Shown: positions 24,687-32,618 of the stretch, in pieces
Numbering within the stretch: position 1 is the stretch's first letter
Layout: each line of letters starts with the position of its first letter
Source of the DNA: Candidatus Sulfotelmatobacter sp.
Lineage (GTDB): Bacteria > Eisenbacteria > RBG-16-71-46
Direction of reading: 5' to 3'
DNA: 46,564 nt
NCBI GenBank assembly: GCA_035498555.1
Contig: DATKAB010000062.1
Location: 1-46,564 of the forward strand
Made by a program: the position numbers and the translations under genes
The notes under the pieces: model-generated
What the model was told of the DNA's origin: nothing
Databases searched by the model: none
The model's input: the letters and a program-made list of their open reading frames with translations, nothing else

Positions 24687-25349
24687 GTGCCTCGCTTCGC
24701 GACCGCCACGCTCCTCCTCGCGGCGTTGTCTCTGGCCGTCGCGCCTCGCCCGAGCGGGGCGGCCCCGATCGGCTTCCAGGTCGAGCTGCAGGGCGTCGGC
24801 AGCCAGCTCGGCGGCAACACCGGCATCGCCGGCATCCACTCGGTGACCGACCTTTACGCGCCCCAGTTCGGGTTCATGGTGGGTGCGACCTACGGCTTCA
24901 CCGATCATCTGGTGTTCGGCGTGCGCAGCGGCGAGTTCGCCGAGAAGCAGGACGTCACCGATATCGCGCGCGAGGTGGGATCGCTCTCTGCTCCGCTCAC
25001 CGCCAACGCCGAGCTGCAAGTGATTCCCACGCATGCGCTGCTTCAGTACCGCGCGAAGCTCGCGCGAAAGTTCGGCGTTTACGACGAGTTCGGTGTGGGC
25101 GTGTCCTCGTTCAAGCAGAACTTCGAAGTCTTTCGCAGCGGACAATCGTTGGTGCGCACCGCCGCGCGTCAGCTGAATCTCTCGTTCCTGATCGGCGGCG
25201 GCGGATCGTGGGATTACCAGACCGCCTTCTCGGTGGTTGCGAGCTTCGACGTGCTGGTGGTGCCGAGCGCGAACGGCGAGGTGTGGTCCGAGGGCCACAA
25301 CCCACAGTTCTTCATGTTCGCGCTCGGGATCCGCTACCCGCGGCGCTGA
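24687..25349 (+). CDS. Outer-membrane beta-barrel-like protein
   Basis: 220 residues from GTG 24687, selected for its GGAGG site 8 bases upstream and because it starts exactly at a signal peptide ([26 protein letters not shown]); the frame continues upstream without support. The mature protein alternates hydrophobic and polar residues with turns: [111 protein letters not shown], ending [13 protein letters not shown]. The last strand ends in an aromatic-hydrophobic repeat rather than a terminal Phe. It probably forms an 8-stranded OmpA/OmpW-like barrel; the specific family is not identified. The Ca2+/H+ exchanger starts 4 bases after its stop, so the two are likely cotranscribed. Confidence 0.82.
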   Translation: MPRFATATLLLAALSLAVAPRPSGAAPIGFQVELQGVGSQLGGNTGIAGIHSVTDLYAPQFGFMVGATYGFTDHLVFGVRSGEFAEKQDVTDIAREVGSLSAPLTANAELQVIPTHALLQYRAKLARKFGVYDEFGVGVSSFKQNFEVFRSGQSLVRTAARQLNLSFLIGGGGSWDYQTAFSVVASFDVLVVPSANGEVWSEGHNPQFFMFALGIRYPRR

Positions 25350-25353
25350 TCGC

Positions 25354-26484
25354 ATGCCGGCCGCCGCCGCGCGCCGGGGCGCCTGGTTCGCGCCCGAGAA
25401 TGCGCTTCAACTGCTGCTGCTGTTCGTGGTGCTGGCGCCGCTGGCGGCCGCGCTGCACTGGGGCAGCATCGCCGTGTTCGGCTTCGCGGCGCTGGCGGTG
25501 ATTCCACTCGCCGGCCAGATGGGCGACGCGACCGAGCGCCTCGCCGCGCGCCTCGGCGCCGGCATCGGCGCATTGCTCAATGCCACCTTCGGCAACGCCG
25601 CCGAGCTGATCATCGCGCTGGCGGCGATGCAGCGCGGGCTGTACGACGTCGTCAAGGCCAGCCTCACCGGGAGCATCATCGGCAACGTGCTGCTGGTCAC
25701 CGGTCTCGCCTGCTGTCTCGGCGGCATCGGCCGCGAAAAGCAGAGCTTCGATCGCGCCGCCGCCTCGGCCAATTCCACGCTGCTGGCGCTGGCGGCGATC
25801 GGCCTGCTGGTGCCGGCGGTCTTCCATTTCGTGGCCGAGGCCGCGATCCGGAACGCGCGGCTCGATGCGGCCAGCGAGGCGGCGCTCGAGCGCGGCCTCT
25901 CGCTCGAGATCGCGATCGTGCTGTTCGCGGTCTACGTGCTGAGCCTGGCCTTCAGCCTGCGCACCCACCGGCACCTGTTCGCCGGCCCGGGACACGCGGC
26001 GACCGAGGTCGAACGCGGACCGCTGTGGCGCCCGGTGCTGCGACTGCTGGTGGCCACGGCGCTGGTGGCGTGGATGAGTGAACTGCTGGTGGGCGCGGTG
26101 GAGGGGGCATCGGAGTCGCTCGGCCTCACGCCGGTGTTCGTCGGGGTGATCGTGGTGGCGGTGATCGGCAACGCCGCCGAGCACTCGACCGCGGTCACCC
26201 TGGCGATCCGCAACCAGATGGATCTCGCCTTGAACATCGCGATCGGCTCGAGCATTCAGATCGCGCTGTTCGTTGCCCCACTGCTGGTGTTCGTCTCCTA
26301 CGCGCTGCCGCACGGCGCGATGAATCTGCGCTTCACGCCCTTCGAGGTGCTGGCGGTCGGAATCAGCGCGGCGGTCGCCAGTCTTGTCTCGCAGGATGGC
26401 GAATCGAACTGGCTCGAGGGCGCACTGATGCTGGCGGTCTACGGCATCCTGGCGATGGCCTTCTACTTCCTGCCCGCCGCCTGA
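25354..26484 (+). CDS. cax: Calcium/proton exchanger (CAX family)
   Basis: 376 residues with about 11 membrane segments. It carries the two diagnostic alpha-repeats of CAX exchangers: [19 protein letters not shown] (residues about 80-98) and [31 protein letters not shown] (about 267-297), each with the GNAAE ion-binding glutamate. It exchanges cytoplasmic Ca2+ for protons in the inner membrane. ATG 25354 lies 4 bases after the stop of the barrel gene; there is no strong ribosome site, consistent with translational coupling. Its 3' end overlaps the 3' end of the oppositely oriented MarR gene by 22 bases. Confidence 0.95.
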   Translation: MPAAAARRGAWFAPENALQLLLLFVVLAPLAAALHWGSIAVFGFAALAVIPLAGQMGDATERLAARLGAGIGALLNATFGNAAELIIALAAMQRGLYDVVKASLTGSIIGNVLLVTGLACCLGGIGREKQSFDRAAASANSTLLALAAIGLLVPAVFHFVAEAAIRNARLDAASEAALERGLSLEIAIVLFAVYVLSLAFSLRTHRHLFAGPGHAATEVERGPLWRPVLRLLVATALVAWMSELLVGAVEGASESLGLTPVFVGVIVVAVIGNAAEHSTAVTLAIRNQMDLALNIAIGSSIQIALFVAPLLVFVSYALPHGAMNLRFTPFEVLAVGISAAVASLVSQDGESNWLEGALMLAVYGILAMAFYFLPAA

Positions 26485-26999
26485 GTCGCACGGCGCGTTC
26501 GCACCGGGGCGGGTTCGCGCTTGAGCTTGACCCTCTCGCCCGCGGTCCGACCGGCGTTGCCGAGTCCGAGCTTCCGGGCGAGCGCGCCGAGCGTTTCCTG
26601 CTCCCCGGGCGTGAGCACCGAGTACAGCTCGCGGATCTCGCCGGCGTGCGCCGGGAAGATGCGGCTGATCAGGCGCCGGCCCTCGGGTGACAGTTGCACG
26701 CGGCTGCAGCGCCGATCGTTCTCGCTCGGCTCGCGGCGCACCAGCTCGCGCTTCTCCAGATTGTCGAGCACGGTCGTGATGTTGGCACCGCTGCTCAGGC
26801 GCTTCTCGCTCAACGCCGTCGGCGACAGCGGACCCAGGAACAGGAGCGTTTCGAGCACTCCGAACTGGCTTTCGGTGAGCCCGGCCGCGTTCACCCAGCG
26901 CTCGAGCAGCGTCTTGAGCGTGCCGGCCGCGCGCATCAGCTTGATGTGCGCGTTGAGGGCGCGAACCTCGGCCGGGTTTCCCGAATAGCGGGTGGGCAT
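26463..26999 (-). CDS. MarR-family transcriptional regulator
   Basis: 178 residues from ATG 26999, which follows a GAGGAG site; an upstream 18-residue extension to 27053 is arginine-rich and ignored. The winged-helix domain is clear: [74 protein letters not shown], with the DRR wing typical of MarR proteins. The long C-terminal tail beyond about residue 150 is basic and probably flexible. It lies 67 bases after doxX in the same direction and is presumably the operon's autoregulator acting at the palindrome at 27591-27608. MarR/DoxX pairs are commonly linked to quinone, thiol or oxidative stress; the ligand here is unknown. Confidence 0.93.
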   Translation of the reverse strand: MPTRYSGNPAEVRALNAHIKLMRAAGTLKTLLERWVNAAGLTESQFGVLETLLFLGPLSPTALSEKRLSSGANITTVLDNLEKRELVRREPSENDRRCSRVQLSPEGRRLISRIFPAHAGEIRELYSVLTPGEQETLGALARKLGLGNAGRTAGERVKLKREPAPVRTRRATQAAGRK

Positions 27000-27066
27000 G
27001 CGGTGTCTCCTCGTGGCCAGGGCTGGGCCCGGACGATCGCCCGTCCGGCCCACCCTAGCACGCGCC

Positions 27067-27513
27067 TCAGTGCAGCAGCCGCGAGAGCCACAGATCTACC
27101 GACCAGGCGCCGCTGCCGTGCCAGATCACGACCAGCGCGAGCGCCATCGCCAGCAGGTGGTATTCGAAGCCCTCGCCCTGGTTCTGCCCGTACCAGTTCA
27201 TGAAGAAGCCGTGGGGCCGATGGACGCGCAGGGTCGCGACCAGCATCACCACGGCAATGCCGAGCGCCGCGAGGCGGCCGAACACCCCGAAGATCAGCGC
27301 CACCGATCCCAGCGACTCGGCGGTGATCGCCGCCGCCGTGAGCGGATAGGGAATACCCATGCTGGCGAAGCCGCTGAGCGTGCCGCGCAGCCCGCCGCCG
27401 CCAAACCAGCCGAACAGCTTCTGGAGTCCGTGGGGAAGGATCACGAGCCCCAGCACGATGCGAACCAGCGCCACCGCCGGATCGGGGGTGGTGGAAAGCA
27501 ATGCCTGCCACAT
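27067..27513 (-). CDS. DoxX-family membrane protein
   Basis: 148 residues, four membrane helices, typical DoxX length. The start MWQALLSTTPDPAVALVRIVLGLVILPHGLQKLFGWFGGGGL contains the conserved R...G..F..HG..K.F..FGG signature. Then come MGIPYPLTAAAITAESLGSVALIFGVFGRLAALGIAVVMLVA and the FFMNWYGQNQGEGFEYHLLAMALALVVIW segment, all standard. ATG 27513 follows GAGAGG. It is the first gene of a doxX-marR operon under the palindromic operator. DoxX proteins are inner-membrane and linked to thiol/quinone redox balance in known cases; a specific activity is not visible here. Confidence 0.93.
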   Translation of the reverse strand: MWQALLSTTPDPAVALVRIVLGLVILPHGLQKLFGWFGGGGLRGTLSGFASMGIPYPLTAAAITAESLGSVALIFGVFGRLAALGIAVVMLVATLRVHRPHGFFMNWYGQNQGEGFEYHLLAMALALVVIWHGSGAWSVDLWLSRLLH

Positions 27514-27583
27514 GAGCGAACCTCTCGAGCGACCGAGCCGGCGCCGCCCCGATCCGCGGCCTCGGACCCGCCGGCGCAATCGA

Positions 27584-27622
27584 TTCGATGTCGAAGCAAT
27601 TGCTTCGATGTCAAAACAATTG
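27584..27622 (-). promoter_or_regulatory. Operator/promoter of the doxX-marR operon
   Basis: A perfect 18-bp palindrome, TCGAAGCAATTGCTTCGA, occupies 27591-27608. It lies inside two 19-base direct repeats (27584-27602 and 27604-27622, 17 of 19 identical, period 20), each ending CAATTG. On the minus strand, TTGACA (27609-27614) abuts the palindrome and is the best -35 box in the area; a matching -10 would lie just beyond it, although the hexamer there is poor. A palindrome within the promoter spacer is how MarR proteins usually repress. The site is about 75 bases before the doxX start. Confidence 0.72.
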
Positions 27623-27841
27623 TCGTGCGGCGCAGATGGTTGATGGGGGGATGCGGGCCGCTAAGTCATTGAAATGCGGTCCGGTTTCTGCCGAATTCCG
27701 GTCCGCGGGAAACGATCCACAGTCTTCGCCGCACAACCAGGACAATGGCGCGGGCCCGCCGCGCTCGAGCCGGGCGCGAGAAAAGCGCGTTTCCGGGAGC
27801 CGGGCCTCTGCTACTCTTCCTCGCACCAGGAGGGCTACCCC
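27623..27841 (+). other. Upstream region of the cysteine dioxygenase gene
   Basis: The remainder of the 328-base divergent region (27514-27841) holds no credible gene. It contains a near-perfect inverted repeat (GCGGTCCGG 27676-27684 with CCGGTCCGC 27698-27706, 8 of 9) and an extended -10-like TGCTACTCT at 27809-27817, followed by the AGGAGG ribosome site of the dioxygenase. No clear -35 box was found. Confidence 0.4.
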
Positions 27842-28420
27842 ATGACCGTCACACCCCAGAGATCCGCACGCGTCGACGAGCTGGTGCGCCGTCTGGACGA
27901 GGCGGTCGCGGTCCGCGACGACGAAGGTCGATGTCGCAACGTGAAGCGCGTGCTCAGCGAAATGCTGAGTGCCGGCGAGCAGTTTCTCGACCCCGCATTC
28001 CTCCAGCCCACCCCCAATGTCTACGCTCGCCGCCTGCTGCATCGCGATCCCGCCGGCCGCTACACCGCGCTGGTCATGGTCTGGGATCGCGGGCAGGGAA
28101 CCCCGCTCCACGACCACGCCGGCATGTGGTGCGTCGAGTGCGTCTACCAGGGCCGGATTCGGGTCACCTCCTACTCGGTGCACGGCGGCGACCCCGACAC
28201 CGGCGTCGTCCAGTTCCGAAAAGAGAACGAGATCCACGCCGGCCCCGGCGAAGCGGGCGCATTGATCCCGCCCTTCGAGTACCACGTGCTCGAGAACGCC
28301 GGCGACATGCCGGCGGTGACGCTTCACGTCTACGGCGGCGAGATGACCTACTGCCACATCTTCAATCCGGTGGATGGCGGCTGGCGTCGCGCATTTCGCG
28401 AGCTGAGCTACACGGCGTGA
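27842..28420 (+). CDS. Cysteine dioxygenase family protein
   Basis: 192 residues from ATG 27842, preceded by AGGAGG at 8 bases. A single cupin barrel has the iron ligands H90 and H92 (TPLHDHAGMWC) and H148 (PPFEYHVLENA). C97 stands at the place of the cross-linking cysteine of mammalian cysteine dioxygenase, with tyrosines at 164 and 170 (LHVYGGEMTYCHIFNP) as possible partners. The enzyme is expected to oxidise L-cysteine, or a related thiol such as 3-mercaptopropionate, to the sulfinate with O2 in the cytoplasm. The arginine that would distinguish cysteine from mercaptopropionate use cannot be assigned without alignment. The next gene, 55 bases on, encodes a YeiH-type sulfate exporter, supporting a role in thiol-sulfur oxidation. 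Confidence 0.9.
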   Translation: MTVTPQRSARVDELVRRLDEAVAVRDDEGRCRNVKRVLSEMLSAGEQFLDPAFLQPTPNVYARRLLHRDPAGRYTALVMVWDRGQGTPLHDHAGMWCVECVYQGRIRVTSYSVHGGDPDTGVVQFRKENEIHAGPGEAGALIPPFEYHVLENAGDMPAVTLHVYGGEMTYCHIFNPVDGGWRRAFRELSYTA

Positions 28421-28475
28421 GTGAAGCCGTCGACCGCGCGGAGTCGCGCCGGCGGCCGCGCGGCCGGAGGCACGT

Positions 28476-29495
28476 TTGAGCGACGTCACCGCGCCGAAGT
28501 CCGGCGTGATCGCGCTGCTCCCCGGACTGCTGCTCGCCGCGCTGCTCGCCACCGCCGGTTTCGTGCTCGCCGATCGCCCGTGGGTCCAGCAGCACCTGCA
28601 TGTCAGCGCGCTCCTCGTCGTGATCCTGCTCGGTATGCTGGTGCGCTCGATCCTTCCGCTCCCCGCCTCCACGACCCCCGGCCTGCGTCTCGCGCAGCGG
28701 CCGCTGCTCCGCTGGGCGGTCGCCGGGCTCGGCCTCCGCCTTTCGCTGGCCGAGCTGGGGAAGATCGGGCTCCCCGCGCTCGGCGTGGTGGCGATCTCGT
28801 GCTGCGCCGCGCTCGCTTTCGGCTGGTGGATGGCGCGGCGCCTCGGCGTACCTGAAAAGCTCGGGCTCCTGCTCGGGGTGGGGGGCGCGATCTGCGGCGC
28901 CTCGGCGGTGGTGGCGGCCGACAGCGTGGTGCAGGGCGAGAAACGCGACTCGGCGATCGCGATCGGCGTGATCACGCTGTTCGGCACCATCGGCATCGTG
29001 CTCTATCCGCTGATCGGCCGGCGGTTCGCCATGAACGATTTCGTGTTCGGCGTGTGGGACGGCGCTTCGCTCCACGAGATGGCACAGGTGGTGGCCGCGG
29101 CGTTCGGCAAGAGCGACGAGGCGGTGCGGGTCGCGACGGTGGTGAAGCTCGCGCGCATCGCACTGCTCGCGCCGGTGGTCTTCGGCTTGAGCGCGATGAT
29201 GCGGCGTCGCCATCAACAGGCGGGCCAGGCGCACGTCGCACCGGTGCCGTGGTTTCTGGTGATGTTCCTGGTGTTCGCGTGCGTGAATTCGCTGGGATGG
29301 ATTCCGGCGCCGGCGCTCGAACAGCTCCGTCGCGCCGATCTGTGGCTGCTGTGCGTCGCCATGGCCGGCGTCGGACTGCAGACCGGGTTCTCGGATCTGC
29401 GCGAAGCCGGCTGGGCCCCGCTCACCGCCGGCGCCGTTCAGTGGCTGTTCCTGGCCGCGACCGCCTACGGACTCTCGATCGCCTTCTGCCGATGA
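28476..29495 (+). CDS. YeiH/UPF0324-family putative sulfate exporter
   Basis: 339 residues from TTG 28476, with GGAGG 5-6 bases upstream. About ten membrane helices. Family hallmarks include ALLVVILLGMLVRSILPLP, LLRWAVAGLGLRLSLAELGKIG, LLLGVGGAICGASAVVAADSVV, AIAIGVITLFGTIGIVLYPLIGR and VWDGASLHEMAQVVAAA, all as in the YeiH/PSE family. Some members are proposed to export sulfate arising from taurine or cysteate breakdown. Placement directly after the cysteine dioxygenase fits removal of sulfite/sulfate produced from cysteine sulfinate; this is inference from context. The stop overlaps the start of the next gene (ATGA). Confidence 0.9.
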   Translation: MSDVTAPKSGVIALLPGLLLAALLATAGFVLADRPWVQQHLHVSALLVVILLGMLVRSILPLPASTTPGLRLAQRPLLRWAVAGLGLRLSLAELGKIGLPALGVVAISCCAALAFGWWMARRLGVPEKLGLLLGVGGAICGASAVVAADSVVQGEKRDSAIAIGVITLFGTIGIVLYPLIGRRFAMNDFVFGVWDGASLHEMAQVVAAAFGKSDEAVRVATVVKLARIALLAPVVFGLSAMMRRRHQQAGQAHVAPVPWFLVMFLVFACVNSLGWIPAPALEQLRRADLWLLCVAMAGVGLQTGFSDLREAGWAPLTAGAVQWLFLAATAYGLSIAFCR

Positions 29496-31366
29496 AGCGC
29501 CACTCCCGCGCGCGCGGACGCTGGCCGCGCGGCGACCGATCCGAAGGCTCCGCCCGCCCGGGCTCGCGCTCGGTTTCGTCCGGCGCGGCGCTCCCGTTGC
29601 GGCACCCGCTGATGGTCGTGGCCGCGCTCGCTGCCGCCGCGAGCCTGCTGCTCTCGGCCGGCTACCGTCTCTACGACACCGACCTGTGGACGCTGCTCGT
29701 CACCGGCAAGGCAATCTGGTCCGGACGCGGCCTGCCGATGCACGACCAGTGGACCTGGACCAACTTCGGCGCCCCCCAGGTGATGTCGTCGTGGTTGTTC
29801 CGCGCTCTGCTCTGGCCGGTCTGGAGCGCCGGCGGCGTGGCCGCGTTGTTCGCGTGGCGATGGGCGATCGAGCTCGCCACCTTCGCGCTGCTGTGGGTGA
29901 CGGCGCGGCGCATGGGCGCCCGCGGCCCGGGGGCGCTGGTGGCGCTGTCGTGGTGCGGCGTGGTGGCGCGGCTTCGCACCGACGTGCGCCCCGAGGCGCT
30001 CGCGGCCCTGCTGTTCGCCGCATCGCTGTGGATCCTCGAGACGCGCCGCGGGGGGTCCCGTGGAGCGGAGCCCGGCCCCGATCACCGGGCGTGGTTGATC
30101 CCGATCGCCGGGGTGTGGGTGAACGTCCACCTCTCCTGGTATCTGCTGTTCTTCCTGTGGGGGCTCTACCTGCTCGACGGCCGCGGCGGGCGGCCGTGGC
30201 GGCTGGTGCTGCTCGCGGCGCTCGCGCTGTTCGTCAACCCGTGGGGCGTGGCGGCGCTCGCCCAGCCGTTCGAGTTTCTCTTCGTGTGGAGCCGCGAGCC
30301 GATCTTCCGCTTCATCGCCGAGCTCCAGCCGCTCGACATGTCGGTGCACCAGCGCGACGGGCTGGTGGCGCTGGTGGGATCGTGGGCGGCGCTGGCGCTG
30401 TGGCGCTGGCGGCGGGCACATGCCGCAGGCAGGTCGGGCTTCGACGTGGTCGAGATCGCGGGCGGGGCGCTGCTGCTCGCCGCCAGCGTTCACTCGCAGC
30501 GCTTCCTCGGCATCTTCGCGATCTTCGCGGCGCCGTTCCTGGCGCGCGACCTGGCCGCCGCGGTTCAGGCGATTCCACGCGGATTGCTGCCCGCGCCCCC
30601 ACGCGCGCTGCCGCCGCTGGCCGCGGCGGTCGGCTGCCTCGCGATCGGGATTCCCGAGTGGAGCAATCCCGATCTGCCGCTCGGAATCTCGCTCGATCAG
30701 GACGCGCTGCCGGTCGCGGCCTGCGACTTCGTCGAGGCGCACGGCATCCGCGGCCCGGTGTTCAACGACTTCCACCTCGGCGGCTATGTCGCGTGGCGCT
30801 TCTGGCCGGACCGCGCCCGCCTGCCGTTCATGACCACCCAGCCGGAGAATGCGCGCCGTGAAGATCGCGACGCGATCGTCCGGGTCGACGCCGATCCCTC
30901 GGCGTGGGCCGCGCTCGATCAGCGTTGCCGGTTCGACTGGCTGCTGCTCGATCGGCTGCGCAACGGTCCGGGAGACCACTTGCTCACCACCCTCGACCGC
31001 GATTCGAGCTTCGCTTGCGTGTTCATGGACGACGCCGCCTACCTGTTGGTGCGCCGCGCCGGCGCGACCGCCGCGCTCGCCGATTCGTTCGGCTTCCGTA
31101 CGGTGCCCGCCGATCCAGCCGGCCGCGAAGCGCTCATCGCCCGTTGCGAAAGCGACGCCGCGGTTCGCGTCGCGGCGCGCGCGGAGTTCGAGCGCCAGGC
31201 TCGGGATTCGCCGCGCAACGCCTTCGCCGAGCAGGCGCTCGGAACTCTCGACCTGATGGACGGACGCTACGGCGAAGCGCGCATCCATCTCGAGCGCGCG
31301 CTGTTCGTGCGGCCGTCGCTCGAGAGCGCCCGCCGCATGCTGGCGGCGGCGCCGGCCGGACGCTGA
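29492..31366 (+). CDS. Polytopic membrane protein with C-terminal soluble/TPR region
   Basis: 624 residues from ATG 29492, overlapping the exporter stop. The N-terminal 38 residues are basic and Ser/Gly-rich, followed by about 9-10 hydrophobic segments (LMVVAALAAAASLLLSAGYRLYDTD through AAAVGCLAIGIPEW, up to about residue 390). YDTDLWTLLVTGKAIW and MHDQWTWTNFGAPQVMSSWLFRALLW resemble the first periplasmic loop of GT-C-type membrane proteins. The C-terminal third is soluble (FNDFHLGGYVAWRFWPDRARLPFMTTQPENARRED) and ends in a TPR-like unit (FAEQALGTLDLMDGRYGEARIHLERALFVRPSLESARRMLAA). The same membrane-plus-TPR layout recurs in the protein at 41977. I do not recognise a named family; a lipid-linked glycan function is only a suggestion. 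Confidence 0.85.
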   Translation: MKRHSRARGRWPRGDRSEGSARPGSRSVSSGAALPLRHPLMVVAALAAAASLLLSAGYRLYDTDLWTLLVTGKAIWSGRGLPMHDQWTWTNFGAPQVMSSWLFRALLWPVWSAGGVAALFAWRWAIELATFALLWVTARRMGARGPGALVALSWCGVVARLRTDVRPEALAALLFAASLWILETRRGGSRGAEPGPDHRAWLIPIAGVWVNVHLSWYLLFFLWGLYLLDGRGGRPWRLVLLAALALFVNPWGVAALAQPFEFLFVWSREPIFRFIAELQPLDMSVHQRDGLVALVGSWAALALWRWRRAHAAGRSGFDVVEIAGGALLLAASVHSQRFLGIFAIFAAPFLARDLAAAVQAIPRGLLPAPPRALPPLAAAVGCLAIGIPEWSNPDLPLGISLDQDALPVAACDFVEAHGIRGPVFNDFHLGGYVAWRFWPDRARLPFMTTQPENARREDRDAIVRVDADPSAWAALDQRCRFDWLLLDRLRNGPGDHLLTTLDRDSSFACVFMDDAAYLLVRRAGATAALADSFGFRTVPADPAGREALIARCESDAAVRVAARAEFERQARDSPRNAFAEQALGTLDLMDGRYGEARIHLERALFVRPSLESARRMLAAAPAGR

Positions 31367-31371
31367 GCGGC

Positions 31372-31620
31372 ATGCGCTTCGACGTGCTGCTCCACGAGCT
31401 GCGGCTCTACAAGAGCCGCTCGCAGGCGGCGGCGGCGATCGAGGAGGGTCGCGCGCTGCTCGACGGCGCGAGCGTCAAGCCGAGTCGCGAGGCGCGCGCC
31501 GGCCAGCGCATCACGCTGATCGAAGCAGGACGGCGGCGCTCGGTCGAGATTCTCGACCTGCCGCGCGGCGGCCTCAGTAAAGAGGCGGCGCGCGGGCTCG
31601 TCCGCGAAGTCGCCGAGTAG
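31372..31620 (+). CDS. S4-domain RNA-binding protein (Hsp15/RqcP-like)
   Basis: 82 residues consisting of one S4 domain: MRFDVLLHELRLYKSRSQAAAAIEEGRALLDGASVKPSREARAGQRITLIEAGRRRSVEILDLP. The R-D/L...L...KSRS.A...I..G...ldG..vkPS..v..G..i pattern matches the Hsp15/RqcP type that binds peptidyl-tRNA-bearing 50S ribosomal subunits in ribosome rescue. It starts 3 bases after the previous stop, without a strong ribosome site, so it is probably cotranscribed and coupled. The tail KEAARGLVREVAE lacks the longer basic extension of E. coli Hsp15. Confidence 0.9.
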   Translation: MRFDVLLHELRLYKSRSQAAAAIEEGRALLDGASVKPSREARAGQRITLIEAGRRRSVEILDLPRGGLSKEAARGLVREVAE

Positions 31621-31650
31621 CGGCTCCCGCAGCGCGTTCGATATTCGTGA

Positions 31651-31684
31651 ACCGGGCCGCCGGCCAATCTCTGGCCGGCCCGGT
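31651..31684 (+). terminator. Hairpin between the S4 gene and sdhC
   Basis: ACCGGG (31651-31656) and CCGGCCA (31660-31666) pair with TGGCCGG (31672-31678) and CCCGGT (31679-31684), with a 3-base bulge and a 5-base loop, giving 13 base pairs. No U-run follows. It lies about 30 bases after the S4 stop and ahead of the candidate sdh promoter. Confidence 0.5.
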
Positions 31685-31707
31685 GCTGGTGGGCCGCGTC
31701 GCCCGGG

Positions 31708-31716
31708 TGCTATTTT
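31708..31716 (+). promoter_or_regulatory. Candidate extended -10 promoter of the sdh operon
   Basis: TGCTATTTT fits TGn plus TAnnnT. No good -35 box is present. The predicted transcript starts near 31724, about 43 bases before the TTG start at 31767. Confidence 0.4.
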
Positions 31717-31766
31717 CGGTCCCGCTCAGGGTCTCACGCTCATTCCGTCGTGCCCGGAGGTATCGC

Positions 31767-32618
31767 TTGGGAGCTGATTCCACGCGGCGCTGGTCGAGCG
31801 GGACGGGCGCGGTCTCCAGCGCCTCCGCGCCCACTTCACACCGCGGCGCCGGCTTCGCGCAGCGCTTCGGCGAGAGCGAGCGCTCCGACGCCTGGTGGCT
31901 GAAGCCGCTGAGCCAGGCGGCCGGCTTGGTCGTGCTGATCGGCTACGCCAACTATGCGGCGATCCTCGGCCCCGCGCACTACCACTTCGAGGCGATGGGC
32001 CGGCACTACCTCTCGCCGTTCTACTCGCCCTACGTCCACCCGGCGTGGCTGCCTTTCTGGCTCTCGCCGGCCCTGCTGATCCTGATCTTCCCGCTCGGCT
32101 TCCGCACCACCTGCTACTACTACCGCAAGGCCTACTATCGCTCGTTCTTCGCCGACCCGATGGCGTGCGCGGTCGGCGAGCTGAAGCCCGGCGGCTATCG
32201 GGGCGAGACGCGCTTCCCGTTCATCCTGCAGAACATGCACCGCTACTTCCTGTACGCGGCGCTGGTGTTCCTGATCTTCCTGTGGAAGGACGTGTTCGAC
32301 GCCTTCGCCTTCACCAACGCCGACGGCTCGTGGGGCATCGGCATGGGTGGCGGCTCGCTCGCGATCCTGGCCTCGACCGGGCTGCTCACGCTCTACACCT
32401 TCTCGTGCCATTCGATCCGCCACCTGGTGGGCGGGCAGGTCGACTGCTTCTCGTGCGCGGTGGCCGGCGGCCCGCGGCTCAAGACCTGGGGCGTGGTCTC
32501 GATCCTGAACGAACATCACATGGCGTGGGCGTGGTGGAGTCTGTTCGCGGTGTGCTTCGCCGACTTCTACGTGCGCATGTGCTCGATGGGCGTGTTCCAC
32601 GACCCGAGGTTCTTCTGA
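31767..32618 (+). CDS. sdhC: Succinate dehydrogenase membrane anchor, Sdh1-type
   Basis: 283 residues from TTG 31767, chosen because GGAGG lies 6 bases upstream; the frame continues to 31647 with an unsupported arginine-rich extension. After a polar N-terminus (to about residue 50) there are five membrane helices: LSQAAGLVVLIGYANYAAIL, PFWLSPALLILIFPLGFRTTC, RYFLYAALVFLIFLWKDVF, SLAILASTGLLTLYTFSCHSIRHLVGG, and MAWAWWSLFAVCFADFYVRMCSMGVF. Histidines in GPAHYHFEAMGRHY, QNMHRYF, CHSIRHL and LNEHHMAWAW are potential haem ligands. The pattern is that of the large single anchor subunit of mycobacterial Sdh1-type enzymes rather than separate SdhC/SdhD. Its TGA overlaps the ATG of sdhA. Confidence 0.9.
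   Translation: MGADSTRRWSSGTGAVSSASAPTSHRGAGFAQRFGESERSDAWWLKPLSQAAGLVVLIGYANYAAILGPAHYHFEAMGRHYLSPFYSPYVHPAWLPFWLSPALLILIFPLGFRTTCYYYRKAYYRSFFADPMACAVGELKPGGYRGETRFPFILQNMHRYFLYAALVFLIFLWKDVFDAFAFTNADGSWGIGMGGGSLAILASTGLLTLYTFSCHSIRHLVGGQVDCFSCAVAGGPRLKTWGVVSILNEHHMAWAWWSLFAVCFADFYVRMCSMGVFHDPRFF

Noticed and set aside
27584-27622. Start of a CRISPR-like repeat array
   Set aside because: Only two 19-base repeats exist without spacers; the palindrome and position fit an operator.
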